Assembly: GCA_011391085.1 (NCBI GenBank) | Contig: JAABRD010000019.1 | Span: 1 to 64,000, forward strand | Direction of reading: 5' to 3' | Length of the DNA: 64,000 nt | Source: Thiotrichaceae bacterium | GTDB lineage: Bacteria > Pseudomonadota > Gammaproteobacteria > Beggiatoales > Beggiatoaceae | Shown: positions 1 to 6,800 of the stretch, in pieces | How positions within the stretch are numbered: position 1 is the stretch's first letter | How the letters are laid out: the number at the start of each line of letters is the position of its first letter | The notes under the pieces: generated by a model | The model's database searches: none | The model's input: only the letters and a program-made list of their open reading frames with translations | What the model was told of the DNA's origin: nothing | Position numbers and translations under genes: made by a program

Positions 1-252
1 ATACATTCCCGATTCCGGGTCACGTTTGAGACCGCGGGTGAGACTTTTGAGTTTGCGCCAGTAGCGGGAAAACGCAATTTCGGTTTTGCCAGGAATGGGG
101 AGACGCATTCCAATGCTATTAATCCAAACAGTCGGAACTCGTTTGGCCAGTCGCGTCGCCATTCGAACCGAAGCGTGGCCGCGATTGTGATACCACCAGT
201 CGACGTTGCCAAAGTGGATAACACCGTCGCAGTGAGGGGAGGAGGTTGTCAT
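1..252 (-). CDS. glycosyltransferase-like protein, 5' part only (runs off left edge)
   Basis: A minus-strand reading frame opens with ATG at 252-250 and stays open for 84 codons to base 1, so only the N-terminus is present. Visible blocks are VIHFGNVDWWYHNRGH, then VPTVWINSIGMRLPIPGKTE, then a basic stretch RKLKSLTRGLKRD. From memory these blocks resemble the start of bacterial group-1 type glycosyltransferases, where an HFGxxDWW block is followed by an 'NSIGMR' strand; I cannot confirm this here. No clear ribosome-binding site precedes the ATG: the upstream bases are GTGGATAGTG repeats, which may have replaced the native leader. That the gene is real is supported by codon use and the clean open frame; the product name is tentative. 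Confidence 0.55.
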   Translation of the reverse strand, partial: MTTSSPHCDGVIHFGNVDWWYHNRGHASVRMATRLAKRVPTVWINSIGMRLPIPGKTEIAFSRYWRKLKSLTRGLKRDPESGMY

Positions 253-257
253 ATTTT

Positions 258-475
258 AGTGGATAGTGGATAGTGGATAGTGAATAGTGGATAGCGGAGA
301 GTGGAGAGTGGATAGCAGCTAGGTAGGGTGGATTAAGCGAAGCGTATCCACCAGCATTTCTAGGTAGCCAGGTAGGGTGGATTAAGCGAAGCGTATCCAC
401 CAGCATTTCCACTATCCGCTATCCACTATTCAATGGTGGTGGATACGCTATCGCTTAATCCACCCTACCTGAACT
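258..475. repeat. GTGGATAGTG tandem tract plus GGTGGATTAAGCGAAGCG repeat pair
   Basis: Imperfect tandem copies of GTGGATAGTG fill about 258-312. A unit reading GGTAGGGTGGATTAAGCGAA and continuing through gcgtatccaccagcatttc occurs at about 322-360 and again at 371-409. An inverted copy, ggtggatacgctatcgctta onward, lies at 436-470. The same GTGGATAGTG family recurs at 14.06-14.26 kb and 26.31-26.39 kb. No gene is visible between 253 and 749. Confidence 0.8.
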
Positions 476-539
476 ACCTGAACCACTTTTTCATTGATTA
501 GTCATCATGAGTCTAACTGCCGCTGGAAAGTCAGTCTTT

Positions 540-616
540 GTAGGGTGGGCAAGTGTTTTTTGCCCACCTGAAAAATTCAACTTGGTGGGCCACGATAAAC
601 CTGTGGCCCACCCTAC
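540..616. repeat. GGGTGGGCAA palindromic repeat
   Basis: A nested inverted repeat begins GTAGGGTGGGCAAG, has an inner TTTTTTGCCCACC arm, and ends GGTGGCCCACCCTAC-like. Copies or half-copies of this family occur at 2040-2125, 4646-4690, 5360-5436, 6714-6800 and 44451-44533. It carries no ORF and may fold as a long hairpin on either strand. Confidence 0.85.
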
Positions 617-629
617 TTGGCTACTTGAC

Positions 630-658
630 TTGACACTTTCCAAAGAGTAGATTACAAT
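630..658 (+). promoter_or_regulatory. sigma-70 type promoter of first antitoxin cassette
   Basis: TTGACA at 630-635 and TACAAT at 653-658 are separated by exactly 17 bases. The same pair with the same spacing is kept in the duplicated cassette at 2139-2167. Downstream, a GC-rich partial palindrome (gcccgcggttcaaccgccggc, about 702-722) could be an operator for autoregulation, which is usual for type II toxin-antitoxin operons. An AGGAGG ribosome-binding site lies at 741-746. Confidence 0.7.
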
Positions 659-749
659 ACTCTCGCTAATGCACTTTATTCAAAATATCTAAAATTCTCC
701 TTGCCCGCGGTTCAACCGCCGGCATACTCCAATTCACCAAGGAGGCACC

Positions 750-1010
750 ATGCAAATCACTTTGACACTTCCAGATGACTTGATTGGGCAATTGTTACAA
801 CAGTCCCCTGACCCAGAAACGTTTGCGCGGGACGCCATTGCCACCGCCATACAGCGGCAACAACCAGACGCCACGTCAGTACCTCTCTCCCGGTGGCGCA
901 AACTAGCGCGTCGTCTCCGCGACCATCCTATCTCGCTAGGCGAATACGCCGGGCAAGCTAAACAGGACGGTCAGGAATTTCGGGAAAATGTTCAGTTCGG
1001 ACCAGAGTAA
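750..1010 (+). CDS. antitoxin-like protein, copy 1
   Basis: An 86-aa protein starts at an ATG four bases after AGGAGG. It opens MQITLTLPDDLIGQLLQQ, a short beta strand followed by helices, which fits a small ribbon-helix-helix or VapB-like DNA-binding antitoxin, followed by a basic region (RWRKLARRLRDHP). It is followed two bases later by a PIN-domain toxin reading frame, the normal antitoxin-toxin order, so its likely role is to bind and neutralise that toxin and repress the operon. The gene is nearly identical to the copy at 2259-2519; I see two amino-acid differences (D/V at about residue 47 and G/E near the C-terminus). The family assignment rests on context more than on recognised motifs. 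Confidence 0.7.
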   Translation: MQITLTLPDDLIGQLLQQSPDPETFARDAIATAIQRQQPDATSVPLSRWRKLARRLRDHPISLGEYAGQAKQDGQEFRENVQFGPE

Positions 1011-1012
1011 AC

Positions 1013-1339
1013 ATGAAGTATTTATTAGATTCAAACACGGTCTCAGATTTATACGAGGATGCCACCGTGGCATCTCATGCTATCGTCTCCCGCTTAGAAC
1101 AATTGTCAGACACGGACGAGGTATATGTTTCCATCTTAACGGTATATGAGTTTGAATATCGTTTCGCCAAAGCCCCGACAACTCTGAAACCGCGAATCCG
1201 TGAACAAATTACCGCTATACGTCAAGACTTTGCACTCTTGCCTCTCTCTGAAACGGGGGCCGAAATCTTTGGAGAGTTGAAGAACCATTTGCAAACGGTA
1301 CGTGGTATGAAATCCGAAAATCTCAAAAAACATACCATA
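1013..1339 (+). pseudogene. PIN-domain toxin copy 1, 3'-truncated and fused to next antitoxin
   Basis: The frame starts at ATG 1013 with MKYLLDSNTVSDL, the first acidic strand of a PIN ribonuclease, and keeps the second acidic helix (TVYEFEYRF). Homology to copy 2 stops after codons for KKHTI at about 1339. Copy 2 continues with DLMLAANAIAAQAVLVSADR, which supplies the last catalytic acids; copy 1 instead runs in frame into a different gene, giving one 195-aa ORF 1013-1600. PIN nucleases need three or four clustered acids, so this fragment should be inactive. It may still bind its antitoxin as a decoy, but that is speculation. Confidence 0.75.
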
Positions 1340-1360
1340 CTTACTTTATCCAAAACCAAA

Positions 1361-1600
1361 ATGGAGAATCTTACCATGATAGCCAGAACACAACTCAAAC
1401 GAAAAATAGAGGGTCTCGACCAGCAATACTTGGAACTGGTTTATCACTTCCTACACCAACTTTCACCCTCCCCAAACATGACACCGTCAGGGGTTCACAA
1501 ACCTTCTTTACTTGAAGTGTTAGCCACGTTGGAAGAGATTGATGAGGAGTTTCCAGAAATAGATGAAAATTTACTTCCACTGGATGACTTCAGATTATGA
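1361..1600 (+). CDS. VapB-like antitoxin of the VapBC pair
   Basis: Within the 3' part of ORF 1013-1600 lies a self-contained antitoxin of about 79 aa from ATG 1361 (or 74 aa from ATG 1376). It opens MENLTMIARTQLKRKIEGLD, predicted helical, and ends with an acidic tail (EEIDEEFPEIDENLLPLDDF), typical of antitoxins that wrap a basic toxin. Its stop overlaps the toxin start by ATGA at 1597-1600, indicating translational coupling. It should neutralise the VapC toxin at 1597-2007. The leader needed for independent translation is short, so part of the protein may be made as the fusion with the truncated PIN domain upstream. Confidence 0.7.
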   Translation: MENLTMIARTQLKRKIEGLDQQYLELVYHFLHQLSPSPNMTPSGVHKPSLLEVLATLEEIDEEFPEIDENLLPLDDFRL

Positions 1601-2007
1601 ACCATCAATATTTATTGGATACCAACATCCTCTCCGAGTTGGTGAAACATCCGTCTGGTGTCGTCGCCAAACGAATTGCTGAAGTTGGAGAAGCGCAGAT
1701 ATGTACCAGCATTATCGTGGCTTGTGAACTACGTTTTGGCGCGGAAAAAAGTGGTTCCAAACGATTGGCAGAATCCTTGGAAAAAATCTTGGGGGCCATT
1801 GAGATATTACCATTGGAAACACCCTGTGAAACCGACTATGCGAAAATTCGTACTGATTTGGAACAAGCTGGCACACCCATCGGGCCAAATGATTTACTAA
1901 TCGCAGCCCATGCCCTAACGCTTAATTTAATTGTAGTCACTGCCAATGAACGAGAATTTTCCCGTGTTCCTAATTTGAAGGTAGAAAATTGGCTAAAATT
2001 AATTTAG
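1597..2007 (+). CDS. vapC: VapC-family PIN-domain ribonuclease toxin
   Basis: A complete 136-aa PIN protein. Conserved acids are visible in order: D in YLLDTNILSEL (about residue 8), E in ACELRFG (about 44), D in GPNDLLIAAHAL (about 98) and a C-terminal VVTANEREFSRVPNLKVENW block, where the usual last D is N or E. This matches FitB/VapC toxins, Mg-dependent endoribonucleases that block translation by cutting tRNA or rRNA. It is coupled to the antitoxin before it through an ATGA overlap. Length is normal for the family, with no frameshift. It is the only intact PIN toxin of the three PIN reading frames in this island. Confidence 0.88.
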   Translation: MNHQYLLDTNILSELVKHPSGVVAKRIAEVGEAQICTSIIVACELRFGAEKSGSKRLAESLEKILGAIEILPLETPCETDYAKIRTDLEQAGTPIGPNDLLIAAHALTLNLIVVTANEREFSRVPNLKVENWLKLI

Positions 2008-2039
2008 CCAGGGTAGCCAGGTAGGGTGGGCAAGCCCGT

Positions 2040-2125
2040 GTAGGGTGGGCAAGTGTTTATTTGCCCACCTAACTAACCCAAATTCCCCAGGTGGTGGGCA
2101 ACGATAAACCTGTGGCTCACCCCAC
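2040..2125. repeat. GGGTGGGCAA palindromic repeat, second copy
   Basis: Same family and layout as 540-616. It sits immediately upstream of the second antitoxin promoter just as the first copy sits upstream of the first, so it was part of the duplicated unit. A short extra half-copy (gtagggtgggcaag) precedes it at about 2022. Confidence 0.8.
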
Positions 2126-2138
2126 TTGACTACTTGAC

Positions 2139-2167
2139 TTGACACTTTCCAAAGTGTAGGTTACAAT
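2139..2167 (+). promoter_or_regulatory. sigma-70 type promoter of second antitoxin cassette
   Basis: TTGACA 2139-2144, 17-base spacer, TACAAT 2162-2167, conserved with 630-658. Retention of a near-consensus promoter in front of the degraded cassette suggests the antitoxin copy is still transcribed. Confidence 0.68.
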
Positions 2168-2258
2168 ACTTCCACTAATGCACTTTATTCAAAACACCTA
2201 AAATTCTCCTTGCCCGCGGCAAGGCCGCCGGTATAATCCAATTCACCAAGGAGGCACC

Positions 2259-2519
2259 ATGCAAATCACTTTGACACTTCCAGATGACTTGATTGGGCAA
2301 TTGTTACAACAATCTCCTGACCCAGAAACGTTTGCGCGAGACGCCATTGCCACCGCCATACAGCGGCAACAACCAGTCGCCACGTCAGTACCCCTCTCCC
2401 GGTGGCGCAAACTAGCGCGTCGTCTCCGCGACCATCCTATCTCGCTAGGCGAATACGCCGGGCAAGCTAAACAGGACGGTCAGGAATTTCGGGAAAATGT
2501 TCAGTTCGAACCAGAGTAA
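2259..2519 (+). CDS. antitoxin-like protein, copy 2
   Basis: An 86-aa near-duplicate of the protein at 750-1010 with the same AGGAGG leader, start and length. It precedes a toxin copy that has lost its start codon, so it is probably an orphan. It may still bind the intact part of either PIN reading frame or cross-regulate the first cassette. The duplicated segment extends from the GGGTGGGCAA repeat through this gene into the toxin. Confidence 0.68.
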   Translation: MQITLTLPDDLIGQLLQQSPDPETFARDAIATAIQRQQPVATSVPLSRWRKLARRLRDHPISLGEYAGQAKQDGQEFRENVQFEPE

Positions 2520-2521
2520 AC

Positions 2522-2971
2522 CTGAAGTATCTATTAGATTCAAACACGGTCTCAGATTGATACGAGGATGCCACCGTGGCATCTCATGCTATCGTCTCCC
2601 GCTTAGAACAATTGTCAGACACGGACGAGGTATATGTTTCCATCTTAACGGTATATGAGTTTGAATATCGTTTCGTCAAAGCCCCGACAACTCTGAAACC
2701 GCGAATCCGCGAACAAATTACCGCTATAAGTAAAGACTTTGCACTCTTGCCCTTATCTGAAACGGGGGCCGAAATATTTGGAGAGTTGAAGAACCACTTG
2801 CAAACGGTACGTGGTATGAAATCCGAAAATCTCAAAAAACATACCATTGACTTGATGCTGGCCGCTAATGCTATTGCCGCGCAAGCGGTCCTCGTCAGTG
2901 CCGACCGGTTGTTTACAGATTTGCAACGACTTAATACGAGGTTAGGTACGGAGAATTGGAGTGTTAGATAG
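2522..2971 (+). pseudogene. PIN-domain toxin copy 2, start codon lost and early stop
   Basis: The position matching ATG 1013 reads CTG (2522-2524), and codon 13 reads TGA (2558-2560) where copy 1 has TTA. The remaining frame, usable from GTG 2576, keeps the full C-terminus of the toxin, including DLMLAANAIAAQAVLVSADR with the last catalytic acids, and ends at 2971. Restored, it would be about 149 aa. It lacks the first catalytic aspartate strand, so any product from 2576 should be inactive. Copies 1 and 2 therefore carry complementary halves of one toxin. Confidence 0.78.
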
Positions 2972-2978
2972 CGGGTAT

Positions 2979-3071
2979 AGGGTGCGTCCTACGCACCCTT
3001 CTCAAACGCCGGTCAAATTCTCCAGAAATGGCGAAGCGGACGGAATTGAGAAAAGTGCGGGGGACGCACCC
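2979..3071. repeat. GGTGCGTCCTACGCACC repeat
   Basis: A compound inverted repeat: ggtgcgtcctacgcacc, a central CAAACGCCGGTCAAATTCTCC block, and a closing gggacgcaccc. Related copies lie at about 4005-4056, 6659-6712 and 37964-38030. It fills most of the gap 2972-3158. Confidence 0.75.
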
Positions 3072-3158
3072 AATAAAGTTTGATGAGTTAATCGTGACTT
3101 GAGAATTGGGGGTGCCTCGTGTTAAACTTGACCATTCACCCCCTGTTATTCATTCGAT

Positions 3159-3458
3159 ATGCGCTTGACGACTTTTGAAAAAGAGACCATCCTAAATGTG
3201 ATTCACTCTCAATTTGGAAATGAGGTAAAAATCTGGCTGTTTGGTTCGAGGGTCTCAGACCAGAAACGTGGTGGGGATATTGACCTATTCTTAGAAACGC
3301 CACAGAATTTTCTGGAAGCCTGGAAACATAAAATGATTGCCGTTTCCCTTCTCCAAATTCAATTGGGTGACCAGAAAATTGATCTCATTGTACGAAGTGC
3401 CGAGGATGCCGATAAACCTATTTATCAGATTGCCAAACACACGGGTATTTTATTATGA
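3159..3458 (+). CDS. MNT-type nucleotidyltransferase antitoxin
   Basis: A 99-aa minimal nucleotidyltransferase. The signature FGSRVSDQKRGGDIDLFL (about residues 28-45) gives GS-x9-DxD, the metal- and NTP-binding motif of the MNT/MntA family. In HepT-MntA systems the MNT protein AMPylates the HEPN toxin and blocks its RNase activity. Here it is followed by a HEPN-like gene with a 4-base ATGA overlap, the standard organisation. A third acidic residue appears in QKIDLIV (about 80). The length and motif suit an active enzyme. Confidence 0.87.
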   Translation: MRLTTFEKETILNVIHSQFGNEVKIWLFGSRVSDQKRGGDIDLFLETPQNFLEAWKHKMIAVSLLQIQLGDQKIDLIVRSAEDADKPIYQIAKHTGILL

Positions 3459-3946
3459 TAACCTTTGACCCGACTTATTTAGCTCAATTTCAGGAAAATT
3501 TCAGGCTTTGTCAAACAGCTGTTGATAATCTCGTCTTTACCCGCAACGGTTTACAAGATTTCTTCCCGTTAACGGGTGAACGGTTAAGCCAAGTATCCCC
3601 CGAATCCCTTGAAAGGCTTGATGCACTGACGGGGCGTTTTAGCCGCTTGCAAGATTTAATGGGGGAACGTTTATTTCGGTCCTTGATGTTCTTAGAAGGT
3701 GAATCACGACCGCGTTTTTTAGACGTGTTGAACTTAATGGAAAGTCGTGGTATTGTGGTATCTAGTCAACAATGGATGGAATTACGTAATATGCGTAATG
3801 AAGCCTCGCATGGCTACCTTGAGGACCCTTCACAATTGGCCATGGTCTTGACCACTCTCTTCAATCGTTCTGGCGATTTGATAGAAAGTTTTTCTAATCT
3901 GAAACGCTATGTTCGTGAGGTGTTGAAAATCGCCATGAATGGCTGA
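3455..3946 (+). CDS. HEPN-domain (HepT-like) RNase toxin
   Basis: A 163-aa mostly helical protein. The catalytic HEPN motif R-x4-H-x-Y is visible as RNEASHGY (about residue 112), preceded by MELRNM. HEPN toxins of this class are metal-independent RNases that often act on tRNA; activity is controlled by the MNT partner encoded just upstream and overlapping by four bases. The protein is slightly longer than typical HepT (about 130-145 aa), the extra length being at the N-terminus. A terminator-like hairpin follows at 4108-4134. Confidence 0.82.
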   Translation: MITFDPTYLAQFQENFRLCQTAVDNLVFTRNGLQDFFPLTGERLSQVSPESLERLDALTGRFSRLQDLMGERLFRSLMFLEGESRPRFLDVLNLMESRGIVVSSQQWMELRNMRNEASHGYLEDPSQLAMVLTTLFNRSGDLIESFSNLKRYVREVLKIAMNG

Positions 3947-4107
3947 CCGCCGGCACCTTGGCTGAAATAAGCAACAGTTCCCATTGTTGCTGGTTAGCCC
4001 ATGTAGGGGGCGTCCTACGCACCATTCTCAAACGCGGGTCAAATTCTCCAGAACTGAAGCCCTGGGTTCTATTGACGTTTTGGTAGAAATGGGGCGTTTT
4101 AAAGGAT

Positions 4108-4134
4108 GTTCTCCTGTGAGAACCCATTTTTTTT
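4108..4134 (+). terminator. possible terminator after the MNT/HEPN pair
   Basis: GTTCTC (4108-4113), loop CTGT, GAGAAC (4118-4123), then CCA and a run of eight T. An outer AAATGGG/CCCATTT pairing can extend the stem. It also overlaps the leader of the next gene. The rest of 3947-4107 contains a GGTGCGTCCTACGCACC-type repeat and no gene. Confidence 0.5.
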
Positions 4135-4158
4135 AACCAACATACTGGATTTTGCAAT

Positions 4159-4632
4159 ATGAAGACCACTTCTGTTAAGATTATCGCAATACCGTTACTG
4201 AGTTATTCCCTTTGCAGTAGTTCCTACGCTGAGGGTACTCAACCTACCGAAACTCTTTCGGACCTTTCAGTTAACTTTGAAATCAACCGTTTTAAGGATG
4301 AACAAGGTTCACAAGAGTGGGATGGTATCATGGGTTCTAGTCCGCCACCGGATGTTTATGGTAGCCTTCAGTGGTTTGACCAACAATGTGAGATTCCGCT
4401 ACATAAAGATAGCTTATTGGTGGATGTGACGTGTAAGGTCAAGCAAATGAAGATTGGGGACCGAATTAGCGTCCAACTGTATGACCGGGATAGAATCGGG
4501 CAAGATGATGTGATAGCCATTGGTACCGTAGAATTTAAGGAGAATCCAACGGTAGTGACTCTTGGACCTGCCAAGATAACTCTCCTCTATTCTACTAAAC
4601 CACCGCAAGGACAATCGTCATCGCAACCGTAA
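4159..4632 (+). CDS. secreted protein of unknown function
   Basis: A 157-aa protein with a signal peptide: MKTTSVKIIAIPLLSYSLCSSSYA followed by EGTQ, so export to the periplasm is likely. The mature part has one block resembling a C2-like or beta-sandwich strand pattern (IGDRISVQLYDRDRIGQDD, with acidic loops), which could bind a divalent metal, but I do not recognise a family. It stands alone between two toxin-antitoxin pairs. The hairpin at 4108-4134 is immediately upstream, so it probably has its own promoter, which I could not identify. Confidence 0.6.
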   Translation: MKTTSVKIIAIPLLSYSLCSSSYAEGTQPTETLSDLSVNFEINRFKDEQGSQEWDGIMGSSPPPDVYGSLQWFDQQCEIPLHKDSLLVDVTCKVKQMKIGDRISVQLYDRDRIGQDDVIAIGTVEFKENPTVVTLGPAKITLLYSTKPPQGQSSSQP

Positions 4633-4730
4633 ACCTAAAGCCAGGTAGGGTAGGCAAGTGTTTTTTGCCCACCTTAAAAATTCAATTTGATAGCATAAAG
4701 ATAGACCACACGGACCCCAATACCCTATCC

Positions 4731-5033
4731 ATGTACACCATACAACAAACCCAAATGTTTGCCAAATGGTTCACGGCCCTACGCGATGCCCGTGCTAAAG
4801 CGGCGATTATCTTACGACTCGACCGGGTTCGCACAGGTCATTTGGGAGAGGTCAAAACCTTGGGAAATAATTTATTTGAATTACGATTTGAATTACGAAT
4901 AGATATGGGACCAGGATACCGACTCTATTTCACCCGTCGCGATACCGCGGTGATATTGTTATTAGTAGGAGGCGACAAATCCTCCCAAGACCGAAACATT
5001 AAACGTGCCAAACAATTAGCGAAAGAGTGCTAA
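4731..5033 (+). CDS. RelE/HigB-family toxin (phage-Gp49-like)
   Basis: A 100-aa protein starting MYTIQQTQMFAKWFTALRD. The frame is open further back to TTG 4665, but those 22 codons are read out of a GGGTGGGCAA repeat half-copy, so the true start is ATG 4731. Blocks WFTALRDARAKAAIILRLDR, LGEVKTLGNNLFELR, GPGYRLYF and GGDKSSQDRNIKRAKQLA match the 'putative addiction module killer protein' group of the RelE/ParE superfamily, ribosome-dependent mRNA nucleases. The toxin comes first and the antitoxin second, as in higBA operons; the antitoxin starts three bases after this stop. Confidence 0.88.
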   Translation: MYTIQQTQMFAKWFTALRDARAKAAIILRLDRVRTGHLGEVKTLGNNLFELRFELRIDMGPGYRLYFTRRDTAVILLLVGGDKSSQDRNIKRAKQLAKEC

Positions 5034-5036
5034 CCA

Positions 5037-5321
5037 ATGAAACGGATGATAACTGAATTTGATCCAACTACCTACCTCGACACTGAAGAAGTGATTGTGG
5101 AATATCTCTCGGCGGCCTTGGCTGAAGGGGACCCAGAATTATTGCAGACGGCCATAAGTAACGTCGTCAAAGCGCGTGGCATAGCCCAGGTTGCCCGCGA
5201 AGCTGGGCTAAGGCGTACCAGTCTTTCGCAAGCCTTGGCCCCTGGCGCCAAGCCACGTTTTGATACTATTCTGAAGATTATGCGGGCCTTGGGTGTTAGG
5301 TTGCAAGTACAAGCTACTTAA
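5037..5321 (+). CDS. HigA-like HTH antitoxin of addiction module
   Basis: A 94-aa protein with an N-terminal PTTYLDTEEVIVEYLSAAL block and a helix-turn-helix around IAQVAREAGLRRTSLSQALA (about residues 49-68), then FDTILKIMRALGVRL. This is the standard layout of the 'addiction module antidote' family that pairs with Gp49-like toxins. It should bind both the toxin and the operon promoter. ATG 5037 is used here; ATG 5046 is an alternative three codons in. Translation is coupled to the toxin gene upstream. Confidence 0.88.
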   Translation: MKRMITEFDPTTYLDTEEVIVEYLSAALAEGDPELLQTAISNVVKARGIAQVAREAGLRRTSLSQALAPGAKPRFDTILKIMRALGVRLQVQAT

Positions 5322-5359
5322 AGGTGTGATGAAGAAATATAGGGAGTAGAAGTAGCCAG

Positions 5360-5436
5360 GTAGGGTGGGCAAGAGTTTTTTGCCCACCTTAAAAATTCAA
5401 TTTGGTGGGCAACGATAAACCTGTTGCCCACCCTAC
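5360..5436. repeat. GGGTGGGCAA palindromic repeat, full copy
   Basis: Same family as 540-616, ending TTGCCCACCCTAC. It sits between the HigA-like gene and the lipoprotein gene and may act as a transcription barrier. Confidence 0.8.
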
Positions 5437-5486
5437 ACAGACTTAAAAAGTCTATCTCTTCAATCAACCTAACTTAAAACCAACCA

Positions 5487-6134
5487 ATGACTATGAACCA
5501 ATCACAACGCCAATTTTCTTTGTTATCCCTGCCGGGGCTTCTTCTCATCCTGGGAGTTTTCTTGACCAGTTTGACGGCCTGTTCGGAAGGCCAACCACCG
5601 CCACCGCCATCAAAAGACCAACCATCACCTGCACCGGACCAACCACCACCACCTGCAACCGAACCCGTCACGACTCCAGCAACAGGGTCATTGTGGGACA
5701 ATCTCAAAGATAAAGCCAGTGGCGGTCTCACAGAAGCCAATACGTTGTTGGACAATTTCAAAGACCAAGCCGGTAGCAGTCTCACAGACGCCAAAAATTG
5801 GTCCACCGACAAGTTAAATGACACCTTGGGAGAACTTACCAACGCTCTTCCAGTCATCCAAGAAGCCGGTTTTGAAGCCTCGGAAATCGCTGTCACCATG
5901 AGTTTGATACCCACCTTGACCTTGGAATTTAAACAAGTCAAGGTCATCACTCCAGAAGAACAGGTGAAGATTTTGAAGGCGCACGAGGACCAGAAAATCT
6001 TGTCTTACCTTCTGCAATCGCTATTTAAGATTTATAGCCTTCAATTTGGTAAATACAAAATTGCTTTTACCGAAATTGCGTTGACGGTGCCACCGACCAC
6101 GAAAGTCAGATTGTCACCGGAACCTCCTAAATAG
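5487..6134 (+). CDS. lipoprotein of unknown function with proline-rich linker
   Basis: A 215-aa protein. The N-terminus has a signal peptide (SLPGLLLILGVFLTSLTAC) ending in an LTAC lipobox, so Cys at about residue 32 should be lipidated. It is followed by a disordered proline-rich stretch (PPPPPSKDQPSPAPDQPPPP) suited to span the periplasm, then two related amphipathic repeats (LWDNLKDKASGGLTEANTLL and LLDNFKDQAGSSLTDAKNW), then a beta-rich C-terminal domain. Residue after the Cys is Ser, which favours outer-membrane sorting. I do not recognise the C-terminal domain. It is flanked on both sides by repeats and appears monocistronic. Confidence 0.75.
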   Translation: MTMNQSQRQFSLLSLPGLLLILGVFLTSLTACSEGQPPPPPSKDQPSPAPDQPPPPATEPVTTPATGSLWDNLKDKASGGLTEANTLLDNFKDQAGSSLTDAKNWSTDKLNDTLGELTNALPVIQEAGFEASEIAVTMSLIPTLTLEFKQVKVITPEEQVKILKAHEDQKILSYLLQSLFKIYSLQFGKYKIAFTEIALTVPPTTKVRLSPEPPK

Positions 6135-6217
6135 ATACGTAGGTTGGGTGAACGAAGCGAACTCCAACATTATCGTAATAGCAATTTGTTGGACTTCGCT
6201 ACGTTCAATTCAACCTA

Positions 6218-6349
6218 TAGTAATATTCCTATAAATTGGTACCTATTATCTGGAGCACAATAAAAATTATTGCGCCGGAAGCCCGCGTAGCGGCGGCGAG
6301 AGATGGCGCAATAATTTTTATTGCGCTCCAGAGGAAATCGTACAATTTT
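6218..6349. mobile_element. MITE, truncated at right end
   Basis: Starts TAGTAATATTCC at 6218 after TA (6216-6217). The interior is a long inverted repeat, tctggagcacaataaaaatt ... aatttttattgcgctccaga, around a GC-rich centre. It shares ends and interior with 50861-51096 and 51241-51387, but the right terminus (GGAATATTACTA) is missing, so it looks truncated or joined directly to other sequence at about 6349. Confidence 0.75.
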
Positions 6350-6652
6350 GAAAGACCACACGGTTGCCGAAGCCTGGCAGACGGAACGGTTTTTAGTGGC
6401 TATGGGACATCCAGGCACTCATGTGAGGAAGTGTGTGTCAATCCCGTGGGGAAACATGTTTACTTAACCACCAGTGTGGACGGAAAAACTGCCTTGCAAT
6501 GTACTATAAAGGGTGATGGTGGAGTACCCGCCGCGGTGCTTGGCAAAACGCTTCTGTTCTCTTATAATCCCCAGACTAAGGGATGGCAGTGTGAGACCGG
6601 TAGAGGGACGCTGGAACGGAAATATCGGCCAGCGGGATGTCGTGCTAAATAA
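6236..6652 (+). CDS. hypothetical protein whose N-terminus is encoded by a MITE
   Basis: The 138-aa frame begins inside the MITE at 6218-6349: the first ~38 residues (including IIWSTIKIIAPEA and AIIFIALQRKSYNF) are translation of repeat sequence. The remaining ~100 residues look like a small cysteine-containing secreted domain (six Cys), with GTVFSGYGT, CEEVCVNPVG and GKTLLFSYNPQTKGWQCETG. No signal peptide remains. The simplest reading is a gene whose 5' end was removed or overwritten by the MITE, so expression is doubtful. I do not recognise the family. Confidence 0.35.
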   Translation: MVPIIWSTIKIIAPEARVAAARDGAIIFIALQRKSYNFERPHGCRSLADGTVFSGYGTSRHSCEEVCVNPVGKHVYLTTSVDGKTALQCTIKGDGGVPAAVLGKTLLFSYNPQTKGWQCETGRGTLERKYRPAGCRAK

Positions 6653-6713
6653 GCCTGTGTAGGGTGCACATCCTACGCACCATTCCCAAACGCCGGTCAA
6701 GTTCCCCAGTAAG

Positions 6714-6800
6714 GGTAGGGTGGGCAAGTATTCATCTGCCCACTTAACTGACCCAGCTTCGAAAGGTGGAGGGCAACGATAAACTGATGGCCCACCCTAC
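6714..6800. repeat. GGGTGGGCAA palindromic repeat
   Basis: Divergent copy of the family at 540-616. A GGTGCGTCCTACGCACC-type repeat directly precedes it (about 6659-6712). Between 6801 and 7149 I see no gene, only a partial TACGTTCA...CCAACCTACAC repeat shared with about 6135-6215. Confidence 0.72.

Noticed and set aside
119-412. 97-codon minus-strand ORF near the left edge
   Set aside because: It is translation of the GGTGGATTAAGCG and GTGGATAGTG repeats and overlaps the better-supported partial gene at 1-252.
5474-5950. 158-codon minus-strand ORF opposite the lipoprotein
   Set aside because: Gly/Trp-rich shadow of the proline-rich lipoprotein sequence; the plus-strand frame has a clear lipobox.
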